A stretch of 64,000 bases of DNA from Bdellovibrionales bacterium Ga0074139. GTDB taxonomy: Bacteria; Bdellovibrionota; Bdellovibrionia; Bdellovibrionales; Bdellovibrionaceae. The position numbers were made by a program, and so were the translations under genes. The notes beneath the pieces are model-generated. The model saw nothing but the letters and a program-made list of their open reading frames with translations. It did no database searches and was not told the DNA's origin. Of this stretch, positions 51,078-59,796 are shown piece by piece (the first letter of the stretch is position 1; each line of letters begins with the position of its first letter). The stretch spans positions 248,001-312,000 of the forward strand of contig LNEB01000014.1 of NCBI GenBank assembly GCA_001464795.1, read 5' to 3'.

Positions 51078-53804
51078 TTAGTTCGCCCCCTCTTGACTCA
51101 TGGCAGGTATTCTATTTTTATATTTTTTGTAATCACTGTTCCATGACTCGCTGGACACATTTTCTGCAGCTAAATTGCGCCAAAAGTCTGACCCAGGCCC
51201 TGTAAACCCAGCCCAAATTTCCTCTGCTTTTTTCATCTGGCCTCTGGCTGCTAATATTTGTCCCCACTTATAACGAACAGATGCAACCGGCTTTGTTTGC
51301 TCATAATTTTTAAGGATTTTTTCTGCAGCTGAAATGACTTCTTCAGATCTACCCAACTGGTTAGCAAGTTCAAATCTTTTTTCTAACGAGCTAAAGTGAG
51401 TATCATTAGGACTTGACTGAGTATCCACAAACAGTTCATCAATTTTTTTCAGTGAATCGAAGGCTTCGTCATACTTTTTAGTTTTAATTTCAATTTCTGC
51501 TAGTCGTAAATAAGGCTGACTCATTTTTGAGGGCTCACCTTTCCAGGTTTTTAGAAGCTCTACTACAAATCTTTTGGCTGAATCATACTCCTCTTTTTCC
51601 ATCAGCAAATTGACAGCTAAAGAGACACGGTCAATTTGCTCTTGCTCATTAAGGCCCTCAAATCCTTTGATCTGCCTTAAAGAATCATAGGCCTCATGAA
51701 ACTTTTTTTGATTATATAAAGTTGTAGCAAGCCTTAAATGTAAAGTTTCAACAGACGGTAAGTTTTGAATGACTCGCAGTTCTTTTTCTTTATTTGTACC
51801 CTTGTATGACATCAGACGATTCAAAACCTCACGGTAGTATCCTTCAGCATCTTTAGGTGCACCTGCTTGTTCAAATGAGGCACCTAAGTAGTACCTTGTG
51901 TCCAATCGGTCTGAATCTTTAAGCCACACATCAAAGTACTTCTGATGAGTTTTTAATGCTGTGATAAAATCTTTTTGAGTGACTAACTCATCCATTTTTT
52001 TATTAATTGTAGAAACAATTCTTTTTTTGAATTGATCCGCTTGTGTCATCATGGGGTATTGCTGATAATAATCGATCAACAGTCCCAATGTTTTATCAAA
52101 CTCACCCCTGTCATTGAATCCCTCAGAAATTAAAATCGTCGCTAGTTTATCTGCATCGACAAAATTGATCTTCTTTGATAATTCAAAAATTTCTTTTACA
52201 GCCAGTTCCACTTCTTTTGGTTTCATGCTTTTCATTCGACTGGCTGTCATTCTAATTCGTGCCACTAATGCATTCGTATTTTCACCAAAACGAAAGTAAC
52301 TTTCTAAGTAAGCTCCCATAACTCGTGATTTATCAGCACCTAATATTTCTAAAGTCTCACCGATTCTAGTCAGCGCCAACGGCGCATGATTGTCGGAAGG
52401 AAATTTTTTAATATATTCTTTAAAGTCATCTAAGGATTGCTTGTAATTGGAAAGCCAAAACTGAGCCTCAGCCTTATTATAATAGGAACCTGGAAATCGT
52501 GACTGCGCACTCGCATAGTTTTTTTGTGCTAATTTGTACTGCTGTATGGCCTCGGGGTATTTTTTTGACTCTACATAAACATCACCAATTCTGTAGGCCA
52601 CTTCCTCTTTCATCTCCTGAAGCTTAGTAGTCGCCGCTAATTGCTCTAACTCTTTAAGTGATTCATCATATTTTTTAAGCTGCATGTAGCTTAATGCAAC
52701 TCCTAGGTGAGCCAAATCACGGGATAAGCTGGTGTCTTTAGAAAAATTGGAATTTTCTAGGTGTTGGTTGAAAGCCCGAAGCGAGGCCAAGTAATCATTG
52801 TTTTCATAAAGCTTAATGGCATTTTGTAAGGAGACTTTTTCAGCCATTGGGCTTTTGGGATACAGACTTACAGCTTCTCGGTAGGCTTGAATCGCTAAAT
52901 TGAAATCCTCAGGTTTTTTTGAATCTTGAAAAATTTTATTCCGAGTATCAGCCTTCATATAGGAAATCATTTCCTTATAAGATGACTCAGGGTATTTACT
53001 TAAAAACCACTCTGCTGTTTGCAAGAAAACTTGATTTCGATTTTTTGAAAATAGCTTTTCCAGTAATCGCATTTGCTTATTTTCATCATCAGTTCGCGGT
53101 TGGATTTGATAGATATTTTCTGACTTTAAAACTTCCTGCCATTTTTGAGGAGTTTCAAATAACCATGGAAAACGAATGTAAAATCGGTCTCGACTTTGAA
53201 TGATGGATTCATCTTTGATTTCATAATCCTTGATACTAAACCGCTCAAATTCAGGATCAGCTCCGTCAAATAATCCATATTTAGCTGTGGCCGAATTTTC
53301 AATATTAAGTGGTCCATTGGGATCTACAACCACAAATTCATTAGCTGGTTTACGAACAACTGGGTTAATATTCACACTTGGTGCAGGCTTTTTCGTTGAT
53401 GCTGCTTTTTTGGCTTCCTTAGCAACGGCCTCGGGACTGACATAAAAATCAATGATCAATCGTGATGGCTCATCTGTAAGATAGTCAAAAAACTCTATAT
53501 TACCTGATGATAATGTCATCTCGAGTGTGTCACGACCTGCAGGAATTCCTTTTTGATATTTTACAGCACTTACAATAGGGCTTTTAAACTTCGTCAGATT
53601 GGCTGCACTTTTAGAATCCAGAGGATCCACTTCTAATTTGACAGTGTTTTTTTGACGGTCAATTTGATATTTCCACTGACTTTGTCCGGTCAGTTCCAAA
53701 TGAACAGTGTCATTTTGAATATTTATATTGGCTTGAGTGTTTGCATAAACAATGGAAAACACAAATTGAGAACATAAAAAAAGGAATTTAAAACACTGGA
53801 CCAA
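51078..53804 (-). CDS. Large exported protein with AMIN-like and TPR repeats, head of the flagellar operon
   Basis: 908 residues from TTG 53804 with AAGGAG 8 bases upstream. A signal peptide (to about residue 22, ending YANT) is followed by an AMIN-like peptidoglycan/envelope domain (about 25-130, IQNDTVHLELTGQ...VKLEVDPLD) and a Pro/Ala linker. Residues about 250-890 are many TPR-like helical repeats (for example SKDTSLSRDLAHLGVALSYMQLKKYDESLKELEQLA). Probably periplasmic and concerned with placing the flagellar structure in the peptidoglycan, by analogy with AMIN and TPR proteins; not proved. Confidence 0.82.
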   Translation of the reverse strand: MVQCFKFLFLCSQFVFSIVYANTQANINIQNDTVHLELTGQSQWKYQIDRQKNTVKLEVDPLDSKSAANLTKFKSPIVSAVKYQKGIPAGRDTLEMTLSSGNIEFFDYLTDEPSRLIIDFYVSPEAVAKEAKKAASTKKPAPSVNINPVVRKPANEFVVVDPNGPLNIENSATAKYGLFDGADPEFERFSIKDYEIKDESIIQSRDRFYIRFPWLFETPQKWQEVLKSENIYQIQPRTDDENKQMRLLEKLFSKNRNQVFLQTAEWFLSKYPESSYKEMISYMKADTRNKIFQDSKKPEDFNLAIQAYREAVSLYPKSPMAEKVSLQNAIKLYENNDYLASLRAFNQHLENSNFSKDTSLSRDLAHLGVALSYMQLKKYDESLKELEQLAATTKLQEMKEEVAYRIGDVYVESKKYPEAIQQYKLAQKNYASAQSRFPGSYYNKAEAQFWLSNYKQSLDDFKEYIKKFPSDNHAPLALTRIGETLEILGADKSRVMGAYLESYFRFGENTNALVARIRMTASRMKSMKPKEVELAVKEIFELSKKINFVDADKLATILISEGFNDRGEFDKTLGLLIDYYQQYPMMTQADQFKKRIVSTINKKMDELVTQKDFITALKTHQKYFDVWLKDSDRLDTRYYLGASFEQAGAPKDAEGYYREVLNRLMSYKGTNKEKELRVIQNLPSVETLHLRLATTLYNQKKFHEAYDSLRQIKGFEGLNEQEQIDRVSLAVNLLMEKEEYDSAKRFVVELLKTWKGEPSKMSQPYLRLAEIEIKTKKYDEAFDSLKKIDELFVDTQSSPNDTHFSSLEKRFELANQLGRSEEVISAAEKILKNYEQTKPVASVRYKWGQILAARGQMKKAEEIWAGFTGPGSDFWRNLAAENVSSESWNSDYKKYKNRIPAMSQEGAN

Positions 53805-53844
53805 AGTTCACTCCTTGAACAATAAAGTCTTCCTAATATTAGTA

Positions 53845-53861
53845 AGCACGTCTAATGCCAG
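53845..53861 (-). promoter_or_regulatory. Sigma-54-type promoter of the 15-kb flagellar operon
   Basis: On the minus strand the sequence reads TGGCATTAGACGTGCT. The GG and GC doublets have the exact 10-base spacing, TGGCA matches fully and the -12 element is GTGCT instead of TTGCT. The predicted start is near 53834, giving a 30-base leader before the TTG of the first gene, the same layout as the fliLMN promoter at 2136. Confidence 0.7.
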
Positions 53862-53999
53862 TGCTCAGATTCAATACTTTTGAGACTAGGAAAAATTGGC
53901 ATAGCTGACATGACTGGACTGACAAAAAACTAACACTTTCAAAAGTCTGGTTCTGCAATTTAAGTCTCTTGAATCACAAGACTTTTCCGATAAGAAACT

Positions 54000-54482
54000 A
54001 TGGTTAACCACCTTTTGATTTTTTCATTATTTTTTCTTACATCGTGCATTTCTGTAAAAGTGCCGCTGGGACCGCTTGAAAAAATGAAAGATGTTAAATT
54101 TGAAGAACCCTCTCAACCTTACACAAAATTATTTACTGAAACATCTGACTTTTCTTGGATCAGTCAAAAAACTGGTAATACAATTGCCATGCTTAGCGAA
54201 TGCGAATCAACTCGCATGAGTCCTAAAGATCTGGCTATGGATACTGCTCAGGCCATAGATCAACTCGATATTTTAAAATCAGAACCTCATACGCACAAAA
54301 ATTTGCAAGGCCATTTACTGCACGTCAAAGGGATTGTGGACAATTCTGCAGTCGAGATGACAATTTTAACATTTCAAGATGCCAAATGCATTTTGACTCT
54401 GACTTACGGTGGCCTTGAAAAAAATTATGCCTCTGAATCGTCGATCTTTGAAAATTTCAAAGCCAGCTTGGTGTTTCCATGA
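54000..54482 (+). CDS. Lipoprotein of the Mla-like operon, unknown function
   Basis: 160 residues with lipobox LTSC (about residue 16). The mature protein is polar, with two or three cysteines and the segment SDFSWISQKTGNTIAMLSECES. No known family is recognised. The MlaE ATG overlaps its stop by 4 bases, so it works with the transporter, possibly as an outer-membrane or periplasmic lipid carrier in place of MlaA or MlaC. This is inference from the operon only. Confidence 0.72.
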   Translation: MVNHLLIFSLFFLTSCISVKVPLGPLEKMKDVKFEEPSQPYTKLFTETSDFSWISQKTGNTIAMLSECESTRMSPKDLAMDTAQAIDQLDILKSEPHTHKNLQGHLLHVKGIVDNSAVEMTILTFQDAKCILTLTYGGLEKNYASESSIFENFKASLVFP

Positions 54483-55261
54483 GTACCTACATTTTAGGTC
54501 AGTGGAAAAAAACCTACGCACTTTTTCTTTTCGCAGGTGGAATCGTTAATTTAAGTGGACAAATTATTAAAGAAACAGTTCGTGGTAAAATTTATTGGAA
54601 ATTACTGACTGAACAAATTGTTATTATGGGTTGGAAGTCTTTACCTTTAGTTATTATCACAGCTCTTAGTACTGGTATGGTCATGTCACTGCAGTATGGT
54701 TTGGGTTTAGAAAAATTTGGTGGAAAACTTTATGTTCCTAAACTTGTAGCTATCACAATCCTCAGAGAAATGGGTCCCGTATTTACAGCTCTTATGATTG
54801 CAGCTCGCGTAGGTGCTGGTATTGCTAGTGAAATTGGCTCGATGACAGTCACCCAGCAAATTGATGCCATCCGTGCCCTTGGCACCTCACCAATCAAAGT
54901 GATTGTGATTCCCCGAGTTTTGGCCTGCCTGATTGCACTTCCCCTACTAGTAGCTGTGGCTAACTTAGTTGGCAATGCCGGTGGACTTTATGTGGGTGCT
55001 GCTGAATTAAAATTAGATGCTCATTTTTATTACCAAAAAGTTGTTACCACTGTTGATTTCAATGACTACTTATCTGGAATTTTCAAAACTTACTTCTTTG
55101 CTTTGTTTATTACGATCCCTGCTTGCTATTACGGCTTGTCAGTGAAATCAGGAACGAAAGAAGTGGGCCAAGCCACCACTCGAGCTGTCGTGATGTCTTC
55201 AATCCTTATTCTTGTGGGTGATTATTTTTTATCAAAACTTTTCTGGGTGCTTGAGCGATGA
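54479..55261 (+). CDS. mlaE: MlaE-family ABC permease
   Basis: 260 residues with five membrane segments and the MlaE family motif GGKLYVPKLVAITILREMGPVFTALMIAARVGAGIASEIGSM. It is the inner-membrane channel of the phospholipid transport system that keeps the outer membrane asymmetric. Overlaps the lipoprotein and mlaF genes by 4 bases each. Confidence 0.94.
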   Translation: MSTYILGQWKKTYALFLFAGGIVNLSGQIIKETVRGKIYWKLLTEQIVIMGWKSLPLVIITALSTGMVMSLQYGLGLEKFGGKLYVPKLVAITILREMGPVFTALMIAARVGAGIASEIGSMTVTQQIDAIRALGTSPIKVIVIPRVLACLIALPLLVAVANLVGNAGGLYVGAAELKLDAHFYYQKVVTTVDFNDYLSGIFKTYFFALFITIPACYYGLSVKSGTKEVGQATTRAVVMSSILILVGDYFLSKLFWVLER

Positions 55262-55989
55262 GCATGATTAATATTAAAAACTTCAGAAAGACCTTTGGCT
55301 CAAAATTAGTCCACAAAGATGTTTCCTTTTATGTGCGAGAAGGCGAGTGCCTAGGCCTTGTTGGCGGCTCTGGTGTTGGTAAATCCGTGATTTTAAGAAG
55401 TTTGATTGGCCTTGAAAAACCCGATTCCGGTGAGATCGAAATTGATGGAATTCAAGTTCATAATCTGACCGAAGAAGAAATGGTGCCTTTGAGGCAAAAA
55501 GTCGCTTACGTATTTCAAGGTGGGGCCTTGTTTGATTCGATGACTGTTTTTGAAAATATGGCTTATCCATTACGCGAGCATTTTAAATTATCAGATGATG
55601 AAATTCAAAAAAAAATCACTGATACTTTAGATGAACTTGGACTTGCTGGGAATGAACAAAATCTTCCCTCTCAACTTTCTGGTGGAATGCAAAAACGCTT
55701 GGGCCTTGCAAGGGCCTTGATGATGAATCCAAAAGTTATTCTGTACGATGAACCCACCGCAGGACTTGATCCTTACAACACAAAAAAAATTCAAGATCAC
55801 ATTTTGAAGCTCAAAAAAAAGGGCGTTACGTCCATTCTAGTCACTCATGATATGCCAACAGCTTTAGCTGTTTGTGATAAAATGGTTTATTTACTTAATG
55901 GCGTTGTGACGAGCTCAGTCCTTACTAAAGATCTTTATTCAAACCCAAATGCAGAAATCATGAAATTCATCGAAGGAGATGTGGCATGA
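55258..55989 (+). CDS. mlaF: MlaF-family ABC ATPase
   Basis: 243 residues. Walker A GGSGVGKS, signature LSGGMQKRLGLARAL, Walker B ILYDEPTAGLDP and the switch His in LVTHDMPTAL are complete. It powers the Mla transporter at the cytoplasmic face. Overlaps mlaE and mlaD by 4 bases. Confidence 0.95.
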   Translation: MSMINIKNFRKTFGSKLVHKDVSFYVREGECLGLVGGSGVGKSVILRSLIGLEKPDSGEIEIDGIQVHNLTEEEMVPLRQKVAYVFQGGALFDSMTVFENMAYPLREHFKLSDDEIQKKITDTLDELGLAGNEQNLPSQLSGGMQKRLGLARALMMNPKVILYDEPTAGLDPYNTKKIQDHILKLKKKGVTSILVTHDMPTALAVCDKMVYLLNGVVTSSVLTKDLYSNPNAEIMKFIEGDVA

Positions 55990-56747
55990 ATCAGACAAAA
56001 TCAAGCACTGCCAGGTCTGGAGCCTTTCTTATCTTTGGAACCATCGTTGTTTTAATCACAATTATAATGCTCGGTGGAGATAAAAAGTTTTTTTCTAGTA
56101 GCGGCACTTTACATGTAGAATTTCCACAGGTGCAGGGCCTCAATATGGGGGCCGTGATTTCCTTAGCAGGTCTTCCCATCGGCAATGTTTCAGGGCTTAG
56201 TTACAATTCTGAAACAGGGAATGTTGATATCGAAATGAAAATCCACAAAAAAGATTTTTCAAATTTAGTTGAAGGAACGGAAGCCGAAATTCGCACTCAA
56301 GGAGCCCTGGGCGACAAGTTTATTTACCTGATCCCAGGTCCTGTCGGGAACAAACCCATTACCAGTGGCAGTAAAATCCAACCAGCTAAATCTTTAGATA
56401 TTATTAACATCATCAGCGAGCGCAGCGGTGAGGCTGGTAAAATTTTTGATATTATTAACCAAATTCATGTCATCACAAGAACCTTAAGTGAAGACAACAA
56501 ATTGGGACGTATTCTAAATAACTTAGACGAGGGTTCTACGACGCTTAAACGAGTCGCCAGTCAAACAGAACAGTCCTTTGTTAAATTTGACCGAGTCATT
56601 ACAAAAGTTGATAAAGCTGAGGGCACCCTTGGTGCACTGATTGCTGATCCTACCATTCATGATCAAATCAAAACCATGTTGGGTGGCTCGCAACGAAAGT
56701 CCAATGTTCGATCTTTGCTTAAAAAATCAGTGGAGCTAAAGGATTAG
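55986..56747 (+). CDS. mlaD: MlaD-family MCE-domain lipid-transfer protein
   Basis: 253 residues. One membrane segment (about 14-32) precedes an MCE domain (about 40-120, VQGLNMGAVISLAGLPIGNVSGL) and a helical tail with Ser-rich repeats (about 130-253), longer than E. coli MlaD. The domain forms the periplasmic lipid-binding ring docked on MlaE. No mlaC or mlaB follows. Confidence 0.93.
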   Translation: MNQTKSSTARSGAFLIFGTIVVLITIIMLGGDKKFFSSSGTLHVEFPQVQGLNMGAVISLAGLPIGNVSGLSYNSETGNVDIEMKIHKKDFSNLVEGTEAEIRTQGALGDKFIYLIPGPVGNKPITSGSKIQPAKSLDIINIISERSGEAGKIFDIINQIHVITRTLSEDNKLGRILNNLDEGSTTLKRVASQTEQSFVKFDRVITKVDKAEGTLGALIADPTIHDQIKTMLGGSQRKSNVRSLLKKSVELKD

Positions 56748-56751
56748 TTTT

Positions 56752-57486
56752 TTACTCAGATACCATTCCCAAATTACTTTGGATAAAAGTTAAATTTGAT
56801 GGTGATGTGATTGATGTTCCGGTACTTACTGTAAAAATATTCAATTGTGCTGACTGTTTAAGTGTGGTCGTTGTCATGACTCCGATAATTTTTTTACTTT
56901 TTTCGTCGGCTATTGGACCCCCTGAATCATTGGGTGCTACACTCGAAAAGGAACCTAAGGATTCACTTTCATTCTTAGTTTTGCCCTTGAAAAATAATAT
57001 ATCTCCCACCCTAATAAACTTATTCTTCCCTTGGCCCCGAAAATACTCCTTCTTAGTAGAATCAATCCTTCCGCAACCATAAAGTTGAATATTACCTGCA
57101 AATGCTGTGCTTGTTGCGAGCTGGAAATTATTCGCAAATTCTTTGTATTCTGTTGTTTTAATAAGCCCCACATCATGAGAGTGCCAAAACTGATTTTTAA
57201 AATCAGGGTGAGGTATTAACTTCACTTGCTTCACTTTAATTATTTTATCATTTTCCGACTGAACCTCTGAAAGTTGAGGTATCGGCACATCATCTCCAAA
57301 TGGCAGGCAATGGGCTGCCGTTAAGATTGTGAATTTATCCACATAAACACCCGTGCAGACCCAACCATTTGAGAATTTTAGCCTTACGACATCAGAATAG
57401 TTATCCATGGGTAATGCATTTGTTAAAGCTTGAGAATTTAAAACCCATGAAACTACTAGAAAAATTAAAATACTTTTGAACTGCAT
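56752..57486 (-). CDS. Secreted trypsin-like serine protease
   Basis: 244 residues. Signal peptide to about residue 22. The chymotrypsin-fold triad is visible: His59 (TAAHCLP), Asp105 (HDVGLIK) and Ser188 (NDSGGP), with two cysteines near the His (C44 and C60) that can form a disulfide. It probably digests protein outside the cell. It is convergent with mlaD with 4 bases between and divergent from the toxin gene. Confidence 0.9.
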   Translation of the reverse strand: MQFKSILIFLVVSWVLNSQALTNALPMDNYSDVVRLKFSNGWVCTGVYVDKFTILTAAHCLPFGDDVPIPQLSEVQSENDKIIKVKQVKLIPHPDFKNQFWHSHDVGLIKTTEYKEFANNFQLATSTAFAGNIQLYGCGRIDSTKKEYFRGQGKNKFIRVGDILFFKGKTKNESESLGSFSSVAPNDSGGPIADEKSKKIIGVMTTTTLKQSAQLNIFTVSTGTSITSPSNLTFIQSNLGMVSE

Positions 57487-57669
57487 AATTTAAATTATCT
57501 GAGCCTTTAATGATGGTCAGTAAGATAATTATCTGAAATCCGGATCTGCTTATCAATTAAATCCAAAAAAATTGACCCTATAATTTTTCTTCAAATTGCA
57601 GAAATCCAATCATCTAGGTCACTTAGTTTTATTCCTAAAGCTAACTAAATAGATGAAAAGAGATTTAAC
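57487..57669. promoter_or_regulatory. Divergent region with a 12-bp palindrome and a TATAAT
   Basis: AGATAATTATCT (57523-57534) is a perfect 12-bp palindrome. AATTATCTGA occurs at 57493-57502 and 57527-57536. A TATAAT stands at 57579-57584, about 85 bases before the toxin gene. The palindrome is a candidate operator for the HigA-like antitoxin or for the protease promoter, but it is also AT-rich and could be chance. Confidence 0.4.
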
Positions 57670-58035
57670 TTGAAACTATGTCCCAAATATGAGACAATAA
57701 AAAAAGGATTAAAGCCTGCTAAGTTTCATCCGCTGATGAAACCGACTCTTCGTGCATTTCCAGAGGAGATCCGACGTGTAATTGGAAAAGCCATTTTTGA
57801 TCTCCAAAGAGGTGAAAAATTGTTCATGCCCCTATCTCGTCCTATGCCTACAGTCGGAAGCAATGTCCATGAATTGAGGATTAAAAATCGGGACGGTTCT
57901 TGGCGTGTTTTTTACGTAACTGTCGCAGAGGATGGAATTTATGTTTTTCATGCATTTATGAAAAAGACACAGAAGACACCAAAAAAGGAAATTGATTTAG
58001 AAATCAAAAGATTAAAGGAGATGCTAATAAAATGA
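57670..58035 (+). CDS. HigB-like toxin (RelE superfamily, phage gp49-like)
   Basis: 121 residues. Matches the gp49-like/HigB pattern: RAFPEEIRRVIGKAIFDLQRGE, ELRIKNRDGSWRVFYV, then VFHAFMKKTQKTPKKEIDLEIKR. These are ribosome-dependent mRNA-cleaving toxins in the RelE fold. I keep the TTG at 57670 because the sequence preceding LRAFPEE aligns with the usual N-terminal extension, though no clear ribosome site is seen. The antitoxin ATG overlaps its stop (ATGA). Confidence 0.85.
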   Translation: MKLCPKYETIKKGLKPAKFHPLMKPTLRAFPEEIRRVIGKAIFDLQRGEKLFMPLSRPMPTVGSNVHELRIKNRDGSWRVFYVTVAEDGIYVFHAFMKKTQKTPKKEIDLEIKRLKEMLIK

Positions 58036-58331
58036 AGAATAAAAATAGAATTGAAACAAAAACTGCCCATGAACTTGCTCAATTTCTAGGTTTATCGCCG
58101 AACGATGGTATTGAGATCGAAATCCGCTCTGATATAAATTCAAAAATTATTGAAGTTGTGAAGACAAAGGGATTAACTCATGCAGAACTAGCCAAGTTAG
58201 CCCATACCTCTCGAACAAGAATAACAGCATTGCTCAATCGTAATACTGTTGAAATTTCCACAGATCTTATGCTTCGAGTCTTGGGTTCACTTGGATACAA
58301 AGCTAAGGTCACTTTTTCAAAGGCCTCTTAA
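58032..58331 (+). CDS. HigA-like antitoxin with Xre-type HTH
   Basis: 99 residues with an Xre/Cro-type helix-turn-helix (about 48-85, GLTHAELAKLAHTSRTRITALLNRNT). Overlap with the toxin gene by 4 bases is the HigBA order, toxin first. Its job is to bind HigB and repress the pair through an operator upstream. It ends one base before the TetR gene on the other strand. Confidence 0.88.
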   Translation: MKNKNRIETKTAHELAQFLGLSPNDGIEIEIRSDINSKIIEVVKTKGLTHAELAKLAHTSRTRITALLNRNTVEISTDLMLRVLGSLGYKAKVTFSKAS

Positions 58332-58332
58332 G

Positions 58333-58899
58333 TTACTCACCCATCAAGCGATGCAACTGAGTCAGCATTTGCTCACTGAGCTCTTCCATTGTCATCTTAC
58401 CACCAAGCACAGGATATTTTTCCATGGCCAAAGAAACCAGTCCGTGCATGGAGGTCCAACAAATCATGGCCATAATTTCTGCACTGTAATTTTTTAATTT
58501 TCCTTGAGATTGCAGTTCATGAATACAACCAAGTAAAACTTGAAAGGCGGCCACAGCTTCAGGTGTACGAACATTCTCAATTCCAGGTGAGCTTGTGAAC
58601 ATCACCCGAAACAGACCTTGATTTTTCATACAAAACTCAAAATACACTTCACCAATTTTTCTTAGTTTTAAGTAGGCAGATCCCCCATCGGGATTGTGCA
58701 AAGCTTCTTGCATCTTTTCGCTCAAATCACGAAAGCCTTGAGCTTTGACTTCACTCAGCAGAGCCGCCTTATCAGGAAAATAATGATAGGGAGCTTGGTG
58801 AGTCAGATTCAGCTGTTTAGCCACTTCACGCAAGCTAAGACCCTCAATTCCACTCGAACTGAGAATTTCGATGGTTTTGTTAAGTATATGATTTTTCAT
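58333..58899 (-). CDS. TetR-family transcriptional regulator
   Basis: 188 residues from ATG 58899 (a GTG at 58917 is in frame; neither has a clear ribosome site). The N-terminal HTH shows the TetR pattern (LSLREVAKQLNLTHQAPYHYFPDKAALL). The C-terminal part (PEAVAAFQVLLGC through YSAEIMAMICWTSMHGLVSLAME) is the ligand/dimer domain of the type called WHG or TetR_C_33. It is divergent from the hydrolase at 58976 and the two share the operator pair at 58939-58974. Confidence 0.88.
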   Translation of the reverse strand: MKNHILNKTIEILSSSGIEGLSLREVAKQLNLTHQAPYHYFPDKAALLSEVKAQGFRDLSEKMQEALHNPDGGSAYLKLRKIGEVYFEFCMKNQGLFRVMFTSSPGIENVRTPEAVAAFQVLLGCIHELQSQGKLKNYSAEIMAMICWTSMHGLVSLAMEKYPVLGGKMTMEELSEQMLTQLHRLMGE

Positions 58900-58938
58900 G
58901 GTTATTTTATTATTCACTGGACTAGTATCAAGGCTCTA

Positions 58939-58974
58939 CTTGACAATGTCAAGTTTATACCTGACACTGTCTAG
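58939..58974. promoter_or_regulatory. Two tandem TetR-type operator palindromes
   Basis: CTTGACAATGTCAAG (58939-58953) and CCTGACACTGTCTAG (58960-58974) match each other at 12 of 15 bases and are offset by 21 bases, two helical turns. The common form is CYTGACAMTGTCWAG. They lie between the divergent TetR gene and the hydrolase and overlap the start of the latter. A regulator acting on its own and its neighbour's promoter is the natural reading. Confidence 0.72.
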
Positions 58975-58975
58975 T

Positions 58976-59794
58976 ATGAGACAACTTATACCGGTCGCCT
59001 TTCAAATTTCTTCCCAAGTCGCCCCCTCCCTATCCGCTAAGTGGGCTCAAGAATTATTCTTAAGACCGCGAAGACTTCCTTACTCTCAAAAAGAAGAAGA
59101 CATTCTGAAATCCGCACAAACCGAAACTCTGCAATCGGGGCGAAAAGCCTATTTTTGGAATCAAAATTCAGGGGCTCCTTTAGTAACTCTGGTTCATGGA
59201 TGGGAATCACGGGCCAGTGCTTTTTATAAATGGATTCCCATTCTTGTGAATTCTGGTTTTCAAGTGATGGGTTGGGACGGACCCGCCCACGGATACTCAC
59301 CCGGAATAAAAACCAATGCTTACGAAGTCTCGAAAGCTTTGGCCTCTGATTTACAAGAACTGAATGTGACACCTTTTGGTGTTGTAGGTCACTCGCTGGG
59401 TGGAGTGGCCATTGGACTTTTGCATCGTCATATAGCACTACCTAAAAAAATGATTATCGTGTCAGCTCCGTCTAATATTTCCGGAGTTTTTGATCGCTAC
59501 TTGGACACGATAAAATTGGGTGGGCGAGCTCGCTCGATCTTTGTTAGAAGCTTTGAAAAATCAGCAGGGATCACTTTGCAAGAAGGCAGTCTTCAAAGTT
59601 TTGATATGAGCGAAAAATCTCACACCCTGGTGATTCATGATACCGAGGACCGTGAAGTTCCTTTTGAAGATTTTCATGACTTAAAAAAATCTTGGCCTAA
59701 GGCTCAGTTTTTGGCCACTGATGGATTAGGTCACAGAAGAATTTTGCGGGATGAGGCCGTTGGTTTTGAAATCGCAGAATTTTTAAAAAGTTAA
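58976..59794 (+). CDS. Alpha/beta hydrolase
   Basis: 272 residues from ATG 58976; the frame extends upstream into the operator region without support. It has the oxyanion motif LVHGWES, the nucleophile elbow GHSLGG (Ser140), and acid and base candidates in HDTEDREVP and GLGHRRIL. An esterase or lipase-type activity is likely, and the substrate is unknown. It is probably induced when the TetR regulator binds its ligand. Confidence 0.87.
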   Translation: MRQLIPVAFQISSQVAPSLSAKWAQELFLRPRRLPYSQKEEDILKSAQTETLQSGRKAYFWNQNSGAPLVTLVHGWESRASAFYKWIPILVNSGFQVMGWDGPAHGYSPGIKTNAYEVSKALASDLQELNVTPFGVVGHSLGGVAIGLLHRHIALPKKMIIVSAPSNISGVFDRYLDTIKLGGRARSIFVRSFEKSAGITLQEGSLQSFDMSEKSHTLVIHDTEDREVPFEDFHDLKKSWPKAQFLATDGLGHRRILRDEAVGFEIAEFLKS

Positions 59795-59796
59795 AA

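Noticed and set aside
53880-53999. TTGGCATAGCTGACATG as a plus-strand sigma-54 promoter of the Mla operon
   Set aside because: TGGCA is present but the -12 doublet GC is missing at the required spacing.
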